From positions 1 to 64,000 of the forward strand of contig JAEWAQ010000070.1 of the NCBI GenBank assembly GCA_023391635.1: a stretch of DNA of 64,000 nt, read 5' to 3'. A program made the translations under genes and the position numbers. Source of the stretch: Bacillota bacterium (GTDB taxonomy: Bacteria; Bacillota; Bacilli; Paenibacillales; Paenibacillaceae). The notes beneath the pieces were generated by a model, which ran no database searches, was not told the DNA's origin, and worked only from the letters and a program-made list of their open reading frames with translations. Shown in pieces: positions 52,356 through 62,430 of this stretch. Position 1 is the stretch's first letter. Each line of letters begins with the position of its first letter.

Positions 52356-53455
52356 TGCATGCCGAGCTCCTTTGTCGTGTTTTCCCAGGCTTTGAAATCA
52401 TTGATGTTATGAACTTTGGCGTTGGCATATTGTTCGGATGGAATCAGCTTCGCTTCGATTTCCGCCGGAATTTGCACGCTGCTGCGGATCGGACGTGCGA
52501 ATCCTTTGGCCAGATTGATCTGCCCTTGGTCGCTAAGGATGTAGGCGCGAGCCAGCTTGGCGGCGTTGGGGTGAGGCGCCCACTTGTTGATGATCGTCGC
52601 GTAGCCGCTTACGACACTGCCTTCCGTCGGAATGTTCACCTCGTAGTTGTCCGGATTTCCGAATTCCTGGCGGTAGCTGAGGGCGTTGAAGTCCCACAGG
52701 ATGGCAACCTTGATTTCGCCTTTCTCGATATTGGCAATATTCGTGTCGACCTTGGACAGCTTGCCTTGCTCCGCCATGCGCTTGAAGAAATCGAGTCCTG
52801 GTTGAATGTTGCTCTCGTCTCCGCCGAAGGCGAAAGCTGCGGCCAGCACGGCATGCTGCGCTTGCGATGCGCGCGTTACGTCTCCGGGATTCACCTGATA
52901 GTCGCCTTCCAGCATATCCGACCACGTCTTGGGACACTTCGCCACGAGCGACTTGTTGCACATGATGGACATCGTGCCCGTATAACCAACAATCCAGTGG
53001 CCGTCCTTATCTTTGGCCCAATCCGGAATTTCGTCCCAGAATTCCGTCTTGTACGGCTGCGTAACTCCTTTCTCGACGGCTGTCGGCGCGACGGCAATGC
53101 CTACGTCCCCGATGTCCGACGTCGGGTTGTTCTTCTCGGCGGCAAACTTGGCGATCTCTTCCGCGCTGCTCATATCCGTATCGCTATGCTTGAGACCGTA
53201 TTTCTCCTTCATCTGGTCCCAGGTGTCTTTGAAGTTGGTCCAGGTATCCGCCATCCCGATGCTGATGACCGCCCCCTCTTGCCGCGCCTTGGGCGCCAAC
53301 TCTTCCATTGTCGGATTGGCAGCCACTTCGCCCGCTTCTCCGTCTTTGTCGTTTCCGCCGGCGCTTCCGCAAGCGCTTACACTAATGGCAAGCATGAGCG
53401 TCGCCAACAAGGCTGTCCATGATCTCCTGCGCACTCTGATCATTTGGGATTTCAT
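52322..53455 (-). CDS. ABC transporter substrate-binding lipoprotein, set A
   Basis: A 377-residue lipoprotein with lipobox ISVSACGSA and the same PotD/AfuA-type domain as the 48412 protein. ATG 53455 follows AGGAGGAG; the open frame extends 27 codons further with no signal-peptide logic. First gene of the operon, downstream of a strong promoter. Divergent from the MalT-like regulator at 53719, which is a candidate controller. Confidence 0.9.
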   Translation of the reverse strand: MKSQMIRVRRRSWTALLATLMLAISVSACGSAGGNDKDGEAGEVAANPTMEELAPKARQEGAVISIGMADTWTNFKDTWDQMKEKYGLKHSDTDMSSAEEIAKFAAEKNNPTSDIGDVGIAVAPTAVEKGVTQPYKTEFWDEIPDWAKDKDGHWIVGYTGTMSIMCNKSLVAKCPKTWSDMLEGDYQVNPGDVTRASQAQHAVLAAAFAFGGDESNIQPGLDFFKRMAEQGKLSKVDTNIANIEKGEIKVAILWDFNALSYRQEFGNPDNYEVNIPTEGSVVSGYATIINKWAPHPNAAKLARAYILSDQGQINLAKGFARPIRSSVQIPAEIEAKLIPSEQYANAKVHNINDFKAWENTTKELGMQWQEQVTAIIR

Positions 53456-53580
53456 ACCGGGTTTCTCCTCCTGTGAAAGGCAGTTATTAATCCGAAAATA
53501 AAATCGTTCTAATGTGGAATTGACCGCCCCTCTCATTTGTAATTTGTCTCTTTATTTTGCTATATGAAGTATCGATCTTC

Positions 53581-53609
53581 ATTTTACAAACTAATGCAAC
53601 AATTGTCAA
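53581..53609 (-). promoter_or_regulatory. Promoter of the seven-gene ABC operon
   Basis: On the minus strand, TTGACA (53609-53604, full consensus) and TAAAAT (53586-53581) are 17 bases apart. The predicted leader is about 120 bases. The surrounding 53456-53718 region is AT-rich and also holds a plus-strand TATAAT (53636-53641) that may serve the divergent regulator. Confidence 0.75.
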
Positions 53610-53718
53610 ACATATTATTTGGCATTATGTCCGATTATAATGACATGTGGGCTGTAATTTCGTACCAACGGCACTTCAAATAATCCCTAAAGTTACAGTA
53701 TTATTGGGATTGGAATGA

Positions 53719-56382
53719 TTGCGGGTTCAAAAAGCAAGCGTTCGGAGACGACGTTTCCTACTATATTCCAAGCAGGGATGCCATCTGGATACGATATTAA
53801 CCTCTAAAATCGAAGCCCCGAAGATCGTAAACGATCATGTTGTTCGTTCGCGTCTGTTGGTTCAGATGAATCAATCGCTGGACAAGAAGATGACGCTTGT
53901 TTGCGCACCCGCCGGATATGGGAAAACAACGCTGGCTTCCTTATGGGCGCAAGAGTGCGAGCATCCCGTGGCCTGGGTTTCGCTCGATTCCAAGGATAAC
54001 GATCTGATGCGCTTCTGGGCTTACGTCTCATCGGCTGTTGTTCGGGCATACCCGGCTTTGGGAGATCATTTGCCGCGTCTTTTCATTAATAAAGATCCTT
54101 CCTCCTGCGATCGTGGCCTCGCAGTTTTTCTCAACGAAATTCACCGAATGCCCGATTCCATGGCGTTGATTGTTGACGATTTTCATCTGGTAGTCTCGCC
54201 GCATATTCAATCTGCGCTTGCATATTTTATCCAGCAGCTGCCTGCCCATTTTCATCTGATCTTGTTGACGCGCATCGACCCGTCGCTCCCTCTCTCAAGA
54301 CTGTTGGCAGCGGGACAATTGAACAAACTTGGCATGGAAGATTTGCGGTTCAGCCGAGACGAAGCCTCCGATTTTTTCCGGCGGAGGATGAATGGCGGCG
54401 CTCCGACTGCCGCCATCGATCATTGGGTGAAGAAGACGGAAGGATGGGCGGCAGGGATCCAGCTCGGCGTCCTGTCCCTGAAGCAAACACCTTCGGATGG
54501 ATTGTTGCAGGATTTGAGCGGAGAGGATCGGCCCGTCGCCGATTATTTGTGGGAAGAAGTGTTGGGGCAGCAACCGGAGCCGGTGCAAACTTTTCTGATG
54601 CGAACTTCCTTGCTCGGCCGAATGTGCGCCCCGCTGTGCGACGCGATCACCGGACAGCAGGGCAGCCAGGCCATGCTCGAATGGATCGAGCGGAATCAGC
54701 TGTTTCTCGTCCCGCTGGACCGCAGAAAGGAATGGTTTCGCTATCATCATCTGTTCAGCGACTTTTTGCTTGAGCGCCTGAAGCAGCACGAAAGCGATCG
54801 CATATCTGAATTGCATGCTGCCGCGGCCTCGTGGTTTGCAGCTAACGGATTCGACGAGGAAGCCATCGAACACGATCTTGCGGCCGGCCTGCTGAATCGC
54901 GCAGCGGAAACGATCTTGCGCATGCTTCCGTCCCGGATCAAGCAGGAATGGACGACGCTGGCCGATTGGCTTGGCGTTCTGCAAGATGCTGTTTTAAAGA
55001 AATACCCGCAGTTGTTTCTGACGAAAGTATTCCTGCTGTGCTTGCATGGTCGTCTTGCGGATGCCGAGCTGATGTTGTCCGAATGGGAAGCGCTGCAGGC
55101 CGAGCAAGCCGGGCAATGGCCGCAAGCGCAAGTCTATCGGTTCTATGCGGATACGCTTGTTATTCGAAATTATATGGCCACGGAACGGAAGCAATTTGCT
55201 GCTAAATTAGCGTCTATGGAAGAGTATGTAATGAACATACGCGAGGATGGTTTATTTGCTTTGGTTTATCACAAATTTATTTCCGTATCGGCCATTCGAC
55301 ATAATCCAACAGTCGCAGGCAGACCTGGTTTAGCCGAATCATTTTTCGGCAGATTGCTCCGCTCGATCGAAGGTATCCGGACGGTAGGCCAAGCGATCTG
55401 CGCGTACGGATATGCGGAAGCGATGTATGAGCGGAACCGTCTGCAGGAGGCGGAGCATTATGCGGGAGAAAGTCTGAAAACAGGTGTAAGGCTCGGGTAT
55501 GAAGGCATGATCGTACCGGCTTCCATCCTTCTGTCCCGCATTTCGATGGCAAAAGGGGACATGACGACGGGCTTGCGGATCCTCCAGGAAGCGGAAGACA
55601 ATCCGGTTGTGCATATGAACCCCTATTGGATGAACAATCTGAAGCTGCATCGGCTGCGTATCCGGTTCGATTCCCCCGATGGAAGACAGGCGGCCATCGA
55701 TTGGATGGCGGCTTATCCTCCGAAAGCCTGGTCGGAAGCGGAAGCGCTGCCCGATTGGAAATTTCACGAATCGCTCATGCAAGCGAGAGCCATGATCGCA
55801 GCGGAGGCGTACGAGCAAGCGATTGAATGGCTGGATCGCTTATCGGATCAATCGCAAGCCAACGAATACATCATGGATAAGCTGGAAATTTGGATATTGA
55901 AAAGCCGCGCCTGCTTGCAGATGCACGATTTGAATACGGCTGTTCGGCATTTCTCCGAAGCTTTGCGGCTCTCGGCGCCCGAACGGTTCATTCGGTTATT
56001 CGTAGACGAAGGCGAACCGCTGGCGAATCTGCTGGCCGAATACGTTCGCCTGAGACAATCGAATCATATTCGCGGGTCGGACGGCGTTCCCATGCACTAT
56101 GTAAAACGGCTTGCATCAGAGCACCATATGGCCGCTGCCCATTCGCCGGTTCGCGAACGTAAGGCGGGTTCGCAGCTAATGGACGTTGCGATCACCAACA
56201 CGGAGAAGAAAGTTTTGAAGCTGATCCAGGCGGGCCTGTCTAATGCCCAAATCGCGGAACAACTGGACATCGGAGTCGGCACGGTGAAGACGCATATTCA
56301 CCGTCTCTACGGCAAGCTCGGCGTCAGAAGCCGGTTCGAGGCGATACAGAAGGGCGGAAATTTGCATCTCGATGTGGAATAA
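53719..56382 (+). CDS. MalT-like LuxR-family transcriptional regulator (first copy)
   Basis: A protein of up to 887 residues: STAND/AAA-type ATPase with Walker A CAPAGYGKTT and Walker B ALIVDDFHLV, a helical repeat sensor region (about 380-790), and a C-terminal LuxR helix-turn-helix (LIQAGLSNAQIAEQLDIGVGTVKTHIHRLYGKLGVRSR). Such proteins are ligand- and ATP-dependent activators. The TTG at 53719 is the furthest in-frame start with a plausible ribosome binding site. By comparison with the paralogue at 59706 the conserved part begins 22 codons later (DTILTSKIEAPK), where only a CTG is available, so the start is uncertain. It likely activates the NHL gene downstream and/or the divergent ABC operon. 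Confidence 0.85.
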   Translation: MRVQKASVRRRRFLLYSKQGCHLDTILTSKIEAPKIVNDHVVRSRLLVQMNQSLDKKMTLVCAPAGYGKTTLASLWAQECEHPVAWVSLDSKDNDLMRFWAYVSSAVVRAYPALGDHLPRLFINKDPSSCDRGLAVFLNEIHRMPDSMALIVDDFHLVVSPHIQSALAYFIQQLPAHFHLILLTRIDPSLPLSRLLAAGQLNKLGMEDLRFSRDEASDFFRRRMNGGAPTAAIDHWVKKTEGWAAGIQLGVLSLKQTPSDGLLQDLSGEDRPVADYLWEEVLGQQPEPVQTFLMRTSLLGRMCAPLCDAITGQQGSQAMLEWIERNQLFLVPLDRRKEWFRYHHLFSDFLLERLKQHESDRISELHAAAASWFAANGFDEEAIEHDLAAGLLNRAAETILRMLPSRIKQEWTTLADWLGVLQDAVLKKYPQLFLTKVFLLCLHGRLADAELMLSEWEALQAEQAGQWPQAQVYRFYADTLVIRNYMATERKQFAAKLASMEEYVMNIREDGLFALVYHKFISVSAIRHNPTVAGRPGLAESFFGRLLRSIEGIRTVGQAICAYGYAEAMYERNRLQEAEHYAGESLKTGVRLGYEGMIVPASILLSRISMAKGDMTTGLRILQEAEDNPVVHMNPYWMNNLKLHRLRIRFDSPDGRQAAIDWMAAYPPKAWSEAEALPDWKFHESLMQARAMIAAEAYEQAIEWLDRLSDQSQANEYIMDKLEIWILKSRACLQMHDLNTAVRHFSEALRLSAPERFIRLFVDEGEPLANLLAEYVRLRQSNHIRGSDGVPMHYVKRLASEHHMAAAHSPVRERKAGSQLMDVAITNTEKKVLKLIQAGLSNAQIAEQLDIGVGTVKTHIHRLYGKLGVRSRFEAIQKGGNLHLDVE

Positions 56383-56404
56383 AATGGATAAGTATAACTG
56401 CCCG

Positions 56405-56430
56405 ATCTACCTTTCGGTAGATTTTTTTTA
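56405..56430 (+). terminator. Intrinsic terminator after the first MalT-like gene
   Basis: ATCTACC (56405-56411) pairs with GGTAGAT (56416-56422) around a 4-base loop, followed by seven or more T. It is nearly the same as the structure at 62332-62359 after the second copy. A -10-like TACAAT (56444-56449) without a recognisable -35 follows directly, pointing to an activator-dependent promoter for the NHL gene. Confidence 0.8.
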
Positions 56431-56497
56431 TTGGCATACCGCGTACAATTGATGTTTGAGATGCGCACAATGGATGTCAATGAAATGGAGTGATGAA

Positions 56498-59482
56498 ATG
56501 GTTTCAAGAAAACAATCGGTCAGACGGACGCTAACGGGCTTGATGTCGCTGCTGCTGTTGGTCTTGGGAATGATTGGTACGAGGGTTCCATTCGCCAGCG
56601 CGGCAGCCGTACCGGAATATGGGCTGTACGCTGTCATTCCGCCTGCTGACGATGGTTTCATTGACAATCCGGCGGATATTGCCATTGACGATTCCGGCAA
56701 TCGCTATGTCGTCGATCGACTGAAAGGCATAGTCAAAATGGACGCGAACGGATCGTACGTGGCTACGTGGCTGATCGACCAACCTATTGCCGTTGCAGTA
56801 GGACCGGGACCGGACAATCGGATTCATGTGCTGGTATCGTCGGGGCACGTGCGCATTTTTGACGTTGACGGCACGCCTATGCTCGTGTTTGGCGAGGGAC
56901 TAGGAAGCGACCGGGGCCAATTCAACAAGCCGGGAGATCTGGCGGTAGGCAGAGATGGCGCGATCTACGTTGCGGATACGGACAATCACCGGATTCAGAA
57001 GTTCGATGAACGCGGTCAATATTTGAGCAAGTGGGAGAATGCAGATCCTTCCCATTCCAGTTCGCTCGATGGTGAATTCAGCGGACCGTCCGGGATTGCG
57101 GTCGATTCGGCGGGCTATGTGTATGTTGCAGATGGCGGCAATAATCGGATACAGAAATTCGAACCCGGTGGCCAGCTGGCAGCGAAATGGGGCTCGCCCG
57201 GCTCCGGCGCCAAACAACTCCAATGCCCTTGTCGGCTTGAGGTCGTCGACGTCGGCTCGTATGAGGGCGTTTATATTACGGACAGCTTTAACGATCGGGT
57301 GCAAAAAATCGATCTGGGTTTAAGCGACTCCGACGCCGTGTCATTCGGCCGCACCGGGTATGGTCAAGGTTATATGTATTTCCCTTACGGCATCGCGGTG
57401 GACGACAACGGGCGCTTTCATGTAGCGGACCGGGCGAGAGTGCAAGCGTTCGACGATGCCGGTCAGTTCATCGCGCAGTTGGGCGGTCCCGGGGAAGGTC
57501 AATTTCAGGAAGCGCTGTACGTGGCTGCGGACATGGCCGCAGACAGAGATGGCGATATTTATGTATCCGATCAATTGAATCATCGTATTCAGAAGTTTAA
57601 CGCGAGCGGTGAATTCCTGCTCGAATGGGGCAGCTACGGCGAAGGAGAGGGCCAGTTCAGCATGCCCGCGGGAGTTGCCGTCGATCGTGCCGGCGATGTT
57701 TATGTTGCGGACCAACACAATTATCGCGTGCAGAAATTCAAGTCGAACGGAGACTTTATTCGACAGTGGGGAACCAGGGGTTATGGAGCCGGGCAATTTA
57801 TCAGTCTTGCCGGCATCGCCGTGGATTCGCAGAATTACGTTTATGTAGCGGACGCATCGACCCACAGAATTCAGAAGTTCGATTCCGGTGGCAATTATGT
57901 TGAGCAATGGAGCGATTTCGGCGGTGCGATTGGCAAGTTGTCGTCTCCGGTGGACATTGCGGTAGATGCCAGCGATCATGTTTATGTGGTGGACTTCGGC
58001 AATAATCGGATCGTGAAGTATGGTCCTTCGGGTCCGATAACATGGGGTTCGCAGGGAATTGCGGACGGCCAGTTCCATAACCCGCTCGGGATTGCCGTCG
58101 ATGCCTCGGGCACCGTCATCGTTACGGATTCAGGAAATAACCGGGTGCAAGCATTCGATGCGGATGGAACGTTCATCACCAAGTGGCACATGAGCTCATA
58201 TCCCGCCGGAATAGCTGCCAGCCGTGCCGGTGACGGTAACGTTCTGGTAACGAATCCTCGCAACAATACGTTGAGTATCTACCGCGAAGTGGAGCCGCTG
58301 TCAGATCTGGCGGCCGTCGGCGGGAACGGTACAGCTGCGCTGACGTTCAGCGCGCCTGTCTGGGCAGGCTCCGTCGTGCTGGAGCAGTCGGTCGATGGAG
58401 GCGCGACCTGGAATCCGGCCGTCACCGCCTCTCCGCTGACCGCAGCTTCGACCGGTGCCGTGGCGACCGGGTTGACGAACGGTACGACCTACCAGTTCCG
58501 GCTGAACGTGACCGGCGGCGCGCATGCGGGCGTGTCCAACGTGGCGAGCGCGACGCCGCAGGCGCCTCCTCCGACGTCCGGCGGCAACGGCTCTCCGCCG
58601 CTGAGCAGCAACGCGAACCTGAAATCGCTGACAGTCGGAGCCGGCACGCTCCGCCCGTCGTTCGATCCGGCGACAACAGGCTACGAGGTGGAAGTCGGTC
58701 ACGAGGAAAGCAAGCTTGAAATTGTCGCGACCGTCGCGGACGACCGGTCCAAGCTGCGGATAGGCGGCGAAATTCGGGCAAGCGGAGAAGCGGTGGCGAT
58801 GCCGTTGCAGACGGGCGACAACCGGATCGAGATCGTCGTTACGGCGCAGGATACCACGAAGAAGACGTACACGATCGATGTCCGGCGCGCGGCTCCTCCC
58901 GAGCCGTCCGGGCCGTCCGAGCCTGTCAAGCCTGTCGGGCCGTCGCCGGAGCCGATTCCGTTCACCGATGTGACCGGCCATTGGGCCGAGGAACAGATCG
59001 GCCAGGCGGCAGCCGCCGGGATAGCCAGTGGCTATCCGGACGGCACGTTCCGTCCGGATCGAGCCGTTACGCGGGCGGAGTTCGTCGCCTTCATCGCGCG
59101 GGCGCGAGGGTGGTCGGCTGCGAGCGATTTGCCGCTCGGCCTCGCGGATCGGGATCAAATTCCCGCATGGGCGCAAGGCTATATCGCCCAGGCGGCGAAA
59201 GCGGGCTTCGTGTCGGGTTATGAGGATGGGACTTTCCGGGCGGACCGGCTGATTACGCGTACGGAAGCGGTATCGGTCATCGTCCGCGTGCTGGGGCGCA
59301 AGCCAGTCTCCGCGAAGACGGGCTTCGCCGACGACGAGGCGATCCCGGCCTGGGGCAGAGGGTACGTATGGACCGCGGCGGATCTCGGCGTCATCGCCGG
59401 GCGCAGCGGCAACCGCTTCGAGCCATATGCGCATCTCACTCGCGCCGAGGCGGTCGTGCTGGTGCTGAAGACAAGAAGTTAA
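56498..59482 (+). CDS. Secreted NHL-repeat beta-propeller protein anchored by three SLH domains
   Basis: 994 residues: signal peptide (1-about 36), about ten NHL repeats (about 45-590; units such as GIAVDSAGYVYVADGGNNRIQKF), an FN3-like domain (about 600-690), a cadherin-like Ig domain (about 705-795, LKSLTVGAGTLRPSFDPATTGYEV), a proline-rich linker, and three SLH repeats (FTDVTGHWAEEQIGQA to the end). ATG 56498 follows TGGAGTG and gives a clean signal peptide; earlier ATGs at 56456-56477 do not. It should sit on the cell wall and bind a protein or carbohydrate. Its function is unknown. Confidence 0.85.
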   Translation: MVSRKQSVRRTLTGLMSLLLLVLGMIGTRVPFASAAAVPEYGLYAVIPPADDGFIDNPADIAIDDSGNRYVVDRLKGIVKMDANGSYVATWLIDQPIAVAVGPGPDNRIHVLVSSGHVRIFDVDGTPMLVFGEGLGSDRGQFNKPGDLAVGRDGAIYVADTDNHRIQKFDERGQYLSKWENADPSHSSSLDGEFSGPSGIAVDSAGYVYVADGGNNRIQKFEPGGQLAAKWGSPGSGAKQLQCPCRLEVVDVGSYEGVYITDSFNDRVQKIDLGLSDSDAVSFGRTGYGQGYMYFPYGIAVDDNGRFHVADRARVQAFDDAGQFIAQLGGPGEGQFQEALYVAADMAADRDGDIYVSDQLNHRIQKFNASGEFLLEWGSYGEGEGQFSMPAGVAVDRAGDVYVADQHNYRVQKFKSNGDFIRQWGTRGYGAGQFISLAGIAVDSQNYVYVADASTHRIQKFDSGGNYVEQWSDFGGAIGKLSSPVDIAVDASDHVYVVDFGNNRIVKYGPSGPITWGSQGIADGQFHNPLGIAVDASGTVIVTDSGNNRVQAFDADGTFITKWHMSSYPAGIAASRAGDGNVLVTNPRNNTLSIYREVEPLSDLAAVGGNGTAALTFSAPVWAGSVVLEQSVDGGATWNPAVTASPLTAASTGAVATGLTNGTTYQFRLNVTGGAHAGVSNVASATPQAPPPTSGGNGSPPLSSNANLKSLTVGAGTLRPSFDPATTGYEVEVGHEESKLEIVATVADDRSKLRIGGEIRASGEAVAMPLQTGDNRIEIVVTAQDTTKKTYTIDVRRAAPPEPSGPSEPVKPVGPSPEPIPFTDVTGHWAEEQIGQAAAAGIASGYPDGTFRPDRAVTRAEFVAFIARARGWSAASDLPLGLADRDQIPAWAQGYIAQAAKAGFVSGYEDGTFRADRLITRTEAVSVIVRVLGRKPVSAKTGFADDEAIPAWGRGYVWTAADLGVIAGRSGNRFEPYAHLTRAEAVVLVLKTRS

Positions 59483-59513
59483 GGCTTATGAGCGCGTGCT
59501 TTTCATGTACGAG

Positions 59514-59557
59514 AGGACCTCGAAATCCACTACAGTGGAAAGCGAGGTCCTTTCTTT
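59514..59557 (+). terminator. Intrinsic terminator after the first NHL-SLH gene
   Basis: AGGACCTCG (59514-59522) pairs with CGAGGTCCT (59543-59551), with a second inner stem TCCACT/AGTGGA, then TTCTTTAA. Confidence 0.8.
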
Positions 59558-59705
59558 AATGATTATAGACGAAGATCCTTATGCAATGTTCTGTAAATCT
59601 GACGAAATCGTTGAAATGTGACCGTGATATCCGTAAGATAATGATGAAAGCAAAAGAATTGCAAACAGAATGCAACATTAAAGCTGATCCAAAAGGAGAA
59701 CTCGC

Positions 59706-62324
59706 ATGGAATTCGTCATCTTGACTTCAAAAATAGAAGTTCCTGTCCTGTCCGGCGATCATATTGTCCGCCCGCGTCTGCTGCAGATGATGGATGAATC
59801 CCTGCATCGCAAGATGACGCTGATTTGCGCGCCGGCCGGGTACGGGAAGACGTCGTTGGTTGCTTCCTGGGTGCAGGAACAGGGGCGCCCCGTCGCCTGG
59901 ATTTCACTGGACGCGAGAGACAACGATCTTATGCGCTTCTGGCTCTATGTCTCATCGGCCGTCGCCGGGGCGTATCTGCCCCCGGGAGACCGCTTGCCGC
60001 TTCTGTTCGTGAATAGAGACCCGTCCTCATGGGAACAGGGACTGACGATACTGCTGAGCGAGATGAATCGCATACCGGAGCCGGTGACCCTTATACTGGA
60101 CGATTACCAAACGATCGGGTTGCCGGACATTCACACCACGCTTGCGTATTTGATCGAGAGAATGCCGACGCATGTTCATCTTGTGCTGCTCGCGCGCGCG
60201 GAGCCCCCGCTGCCGGTTTCCCGGCTCCTGGCATCGGGACAATTGAATTGTCTGAGCCATACGGATATGCGTTTCTATCGAGACGAAGCTGTAGCTTTCT
60301 TTCGCCGCAGAACGAACGGAAGCGTCGCGGATGCCGTTATTGATCGTTGGGTGAGCCGAACGGAAGGGTGGGCTGTCGGGATGCAGCTCGGCGCGCTCGC
60401 GCTGCGGCAGAGAAGCCCGGATGATGTCCCGGACCGACTCGGCGGGGAAGAACATCCGATAGCCGATTACTTGTGGGAGGAAGTATTTCAGCAGCAGTCG
60501 GTTGATGTTCAGGCGTTCATGATGCGTACTTCCTTGTTGAACCGGATGTGCGCTCCGCTGTGCGACGCGATCACAGGGCAGCGCAACGGTCAGGATATGC
60601 TGGAACGGATAGAGCGCAATCAGTTGTTTCTCGTGCCGCTGGATCGCCGGAAGGAATGGTTTCGGTATCATCATCTGTTCAGCGAGTTCCTGCTTGACCG
60701 GTTGCGGAAGCGGGAACGCGATGCCATACCGGAATTGCATGCTGCCGCGGCCTCGTGGTTCGAGGCGAACGGATATGACGAGGAGGCGATCGAGCACTAT
60801 CTCGCCGCTAATCAGATGAATCGCGCTGCCGAAGCGATGCTGCGTCTGCTTCCGTCCAGAATCAAGCAGGAATGGTCGACGCTGGCTGCCTGGATCGGCG
60901 CGCTTCCGGATTCCGTATTGCGGGCATATCCGCGATTGTTGTTAACGAATATTTTCTTGCATGGGTTGCTCGGGCGGATCGACGATGCCGAGGACGAGCT
61001 GTCGGAGTGGGAAGCCTGGCGGGCCGAGCAAGCCGGGATATGGCCGCCGGATGAGGCCGGAGAATTACATGCAGATACGGTGGTGACTCGATTTTATCTG
61101 GCAACGGAACGCATGGATCTGGACACCGTCATGACCTGTCTGCTGGAGTATGCCCGGGAAGTGAAGAAGGATGGGCTGTTTCTCTCCGTATACCATAAGT
61201 TCAATTCCGTATCGACGATTCGCCACAACCCCAAGATTGGAGGAAGTCCCGGCAAGGCCGAAGCTTTCTTCGGCTCTCTGCTCCAGCATACGATCAGTCC
61301 GACGATCGGCAAAGCCATATGCCTGCACGGATATGCCGAAGGCATGTATGAATGGGGCCGGCTGCAGGAGGCGGAACAATATGCGAAGGAATGTCTGGAC
61401 ATCGGATACAGGGTCGGATACGAAGGGACGATCGTATCGGCCGTCGTCGTGCTCGTTCGTATTCAGGCGGCGAAGGGAGACAGGGAGTCGGCCCTGCGGA
61501 TGATTCAGGAGACGGAAGCGCATCCGGCGGTGGCTGTGAACCCGTATTGGCTGAATCATATGAATCTGCACAGATTGCGCATACTGCTGGACAGCGAAGA
61601 GGGGAGGGCTGTTGCCGTAGAATGGCTGGACAGGCATCCGCCTCGTCTATGGGCCGACACGGGACTGCTGCCAGGGTGGGTAATGTTCGAATCGCTCATG
61701 CAGACGAGAGCTATGATTGCCGCGGAGCAGCTCGACCAGGCGGCTGAATGGCTGGATCGCTTGTCGGATAGCGCGCACAAGAACGGGTTCATGTTGGATA
61801 AGATTGAAGTGCTGATCTTGAAAAGCCGCGTGTGCTTGCTGAAGGACGATTTGCAGACAGCCGTCGGTCATTTTGCCCACGCGCTGCAGTTGGCGTTGCC
61901 GGACAAATTGATCCGGATCTTCGTCGACGAAGGCGAACCCGCGGCTATATTGCTTATGGAATACTTGCGACTAAGACAATCGAACCATATTCGCGTATCC
62001 GACGGCGTTCCCATGCAGTATGTCAAACGCCTGGCCACCGAGCTGCGTCTGGCCCGGTCAGCCCGTTCGCCGACCGGCAGACCGAAGGCGGATTCGCCGC
62101 CGATGGCCGTTCCGATTACGAGGATGGAAGCGAAAGTGCTAAAGCTGATTCAGTCCGGATTGACCAATTCCCGCATTGCGGAACAATTGAACATTGGAGT
62201 CGGCACGGTAAAGACGCACGTGCAGCGCCTGTACGGCAAGCTCGGCGTAAACAGCCGGTTCGAGGCGATTCAGCGCAGCCGGGAATGGAGCCTGCTGCTG
62301 GAAGATGATGCCGAATACCTATAA
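59706..62324 (+). CDS. MalT-like LuxR-family transcriptional regulator (second copy)
   Basis: An 872-residue paralogue of the 53719 protein, aligned end to end: Walker A CAPAGYGKTS, Walker B TLILDDYQTI, helical repeats, and LuxR domain LIQSGLTNSRIAEQLNIGVGTVKTHVQRLYGKLGVNSR. ATG 59706 follows AAAAGGAG. It precedes a second NHL-repeat gene with the same terminator-then-promoter junction, so each regulator probably controls its own surface protein. The sensed ligand is unknown. Confidence 0.9.
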   Translation: MEFVILTSKIEVPVLSGDHIVRPRLLQMMDESLHRKMTLICAPAGYGKTSLVASWVQEQGRPVAWISLDARDNDLMRFWLYVSSAVAGAYLPPGDRLPLLFVNRDPSSWEQGLTILLSEMNRIPEPVTLILDDYQTIGLPDIHTTLAYLIERMPTHVHLVLLARAEPPLPVSRLLASGQLNCLSHTDMRFYRDEAVAFFRRRTNGSVADAVIDRWVSRTEGWAVGMQLGALALRQRSPDDVPDRLGGEEHPIADYLWEEVFQQQSVDVQAFMMRTSLLNRMCAPLCDAITGQRNGQDMLERIERNQLFLVPLDRRKEWFRYHHLFSEFLLDRLRKRERDAIPELHAAAASWFEANGYDEEAIEHYLAANQMNRAAEAMLRLLPSRIKQEWSTLAAWIGALPDSVLRAYPRLLLTNIFLHGLLGRIDDAEDELSEWEAWRAEQAGIWPPDEAGELHADTVVTRFYLATERMDLDTVMTCLLEYAREVKKDGLFLSVYHKFNSVSTIRHNPKIGGSPGKAEAFFGSLLQHTISPTIGKAICLHGYAEGMYEWGRLQEAEQYAKECLDIGYRVGYEGTIVSAVVVLVRIQAAKGDRESALRMIQETEAHPAVAVNPYWLNHMNLHRLRILLDSEEGRAVAVEWLDRHPPRLWADTGLLPGWVMFESLMQTRAMIAAEQLDQAAEWLDRLSDSAHKNGFMLDKIEVLILKSRVCLLKDDLQTAVGHFAHALQLALPDKLIRIFVDEGEPAAILLMEYLRLRQSNHIRVSDGVPMQYVKRLATELRLARSARSPTGRPKADSPPMAVPITRMEAKVLKLIQSGLTNSRIAEQLNIGVGTVKTHVQRLYGKLGVNSRFEAIQRSREWSLLLEDDAEYL

Positions 62325-62331
62325 CCACCCG

Positions 62332-62359
62332 GTCTACCTTGAGGTAGACTTTTTTTTTT
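62332..62359 (+). terminator. Intrinsic terminator after the second MalT-like gene
   Basis: GTCTACC (62332-62338) pairs with GGTAGAC (62343-62349), then ten T. It matches the first copy apart from the outer pair. TATAAT (62371-62376) follows at once with no fitting -35, as in the first copy. Confidence 0.85.
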
Positions 62360-62430
62360 CATAATCGAACTATAATGTGGGGCAAGGTGCCGGAAATACA
62401 ATGATTGCCGGCACGGAATGGAGTGGAACG

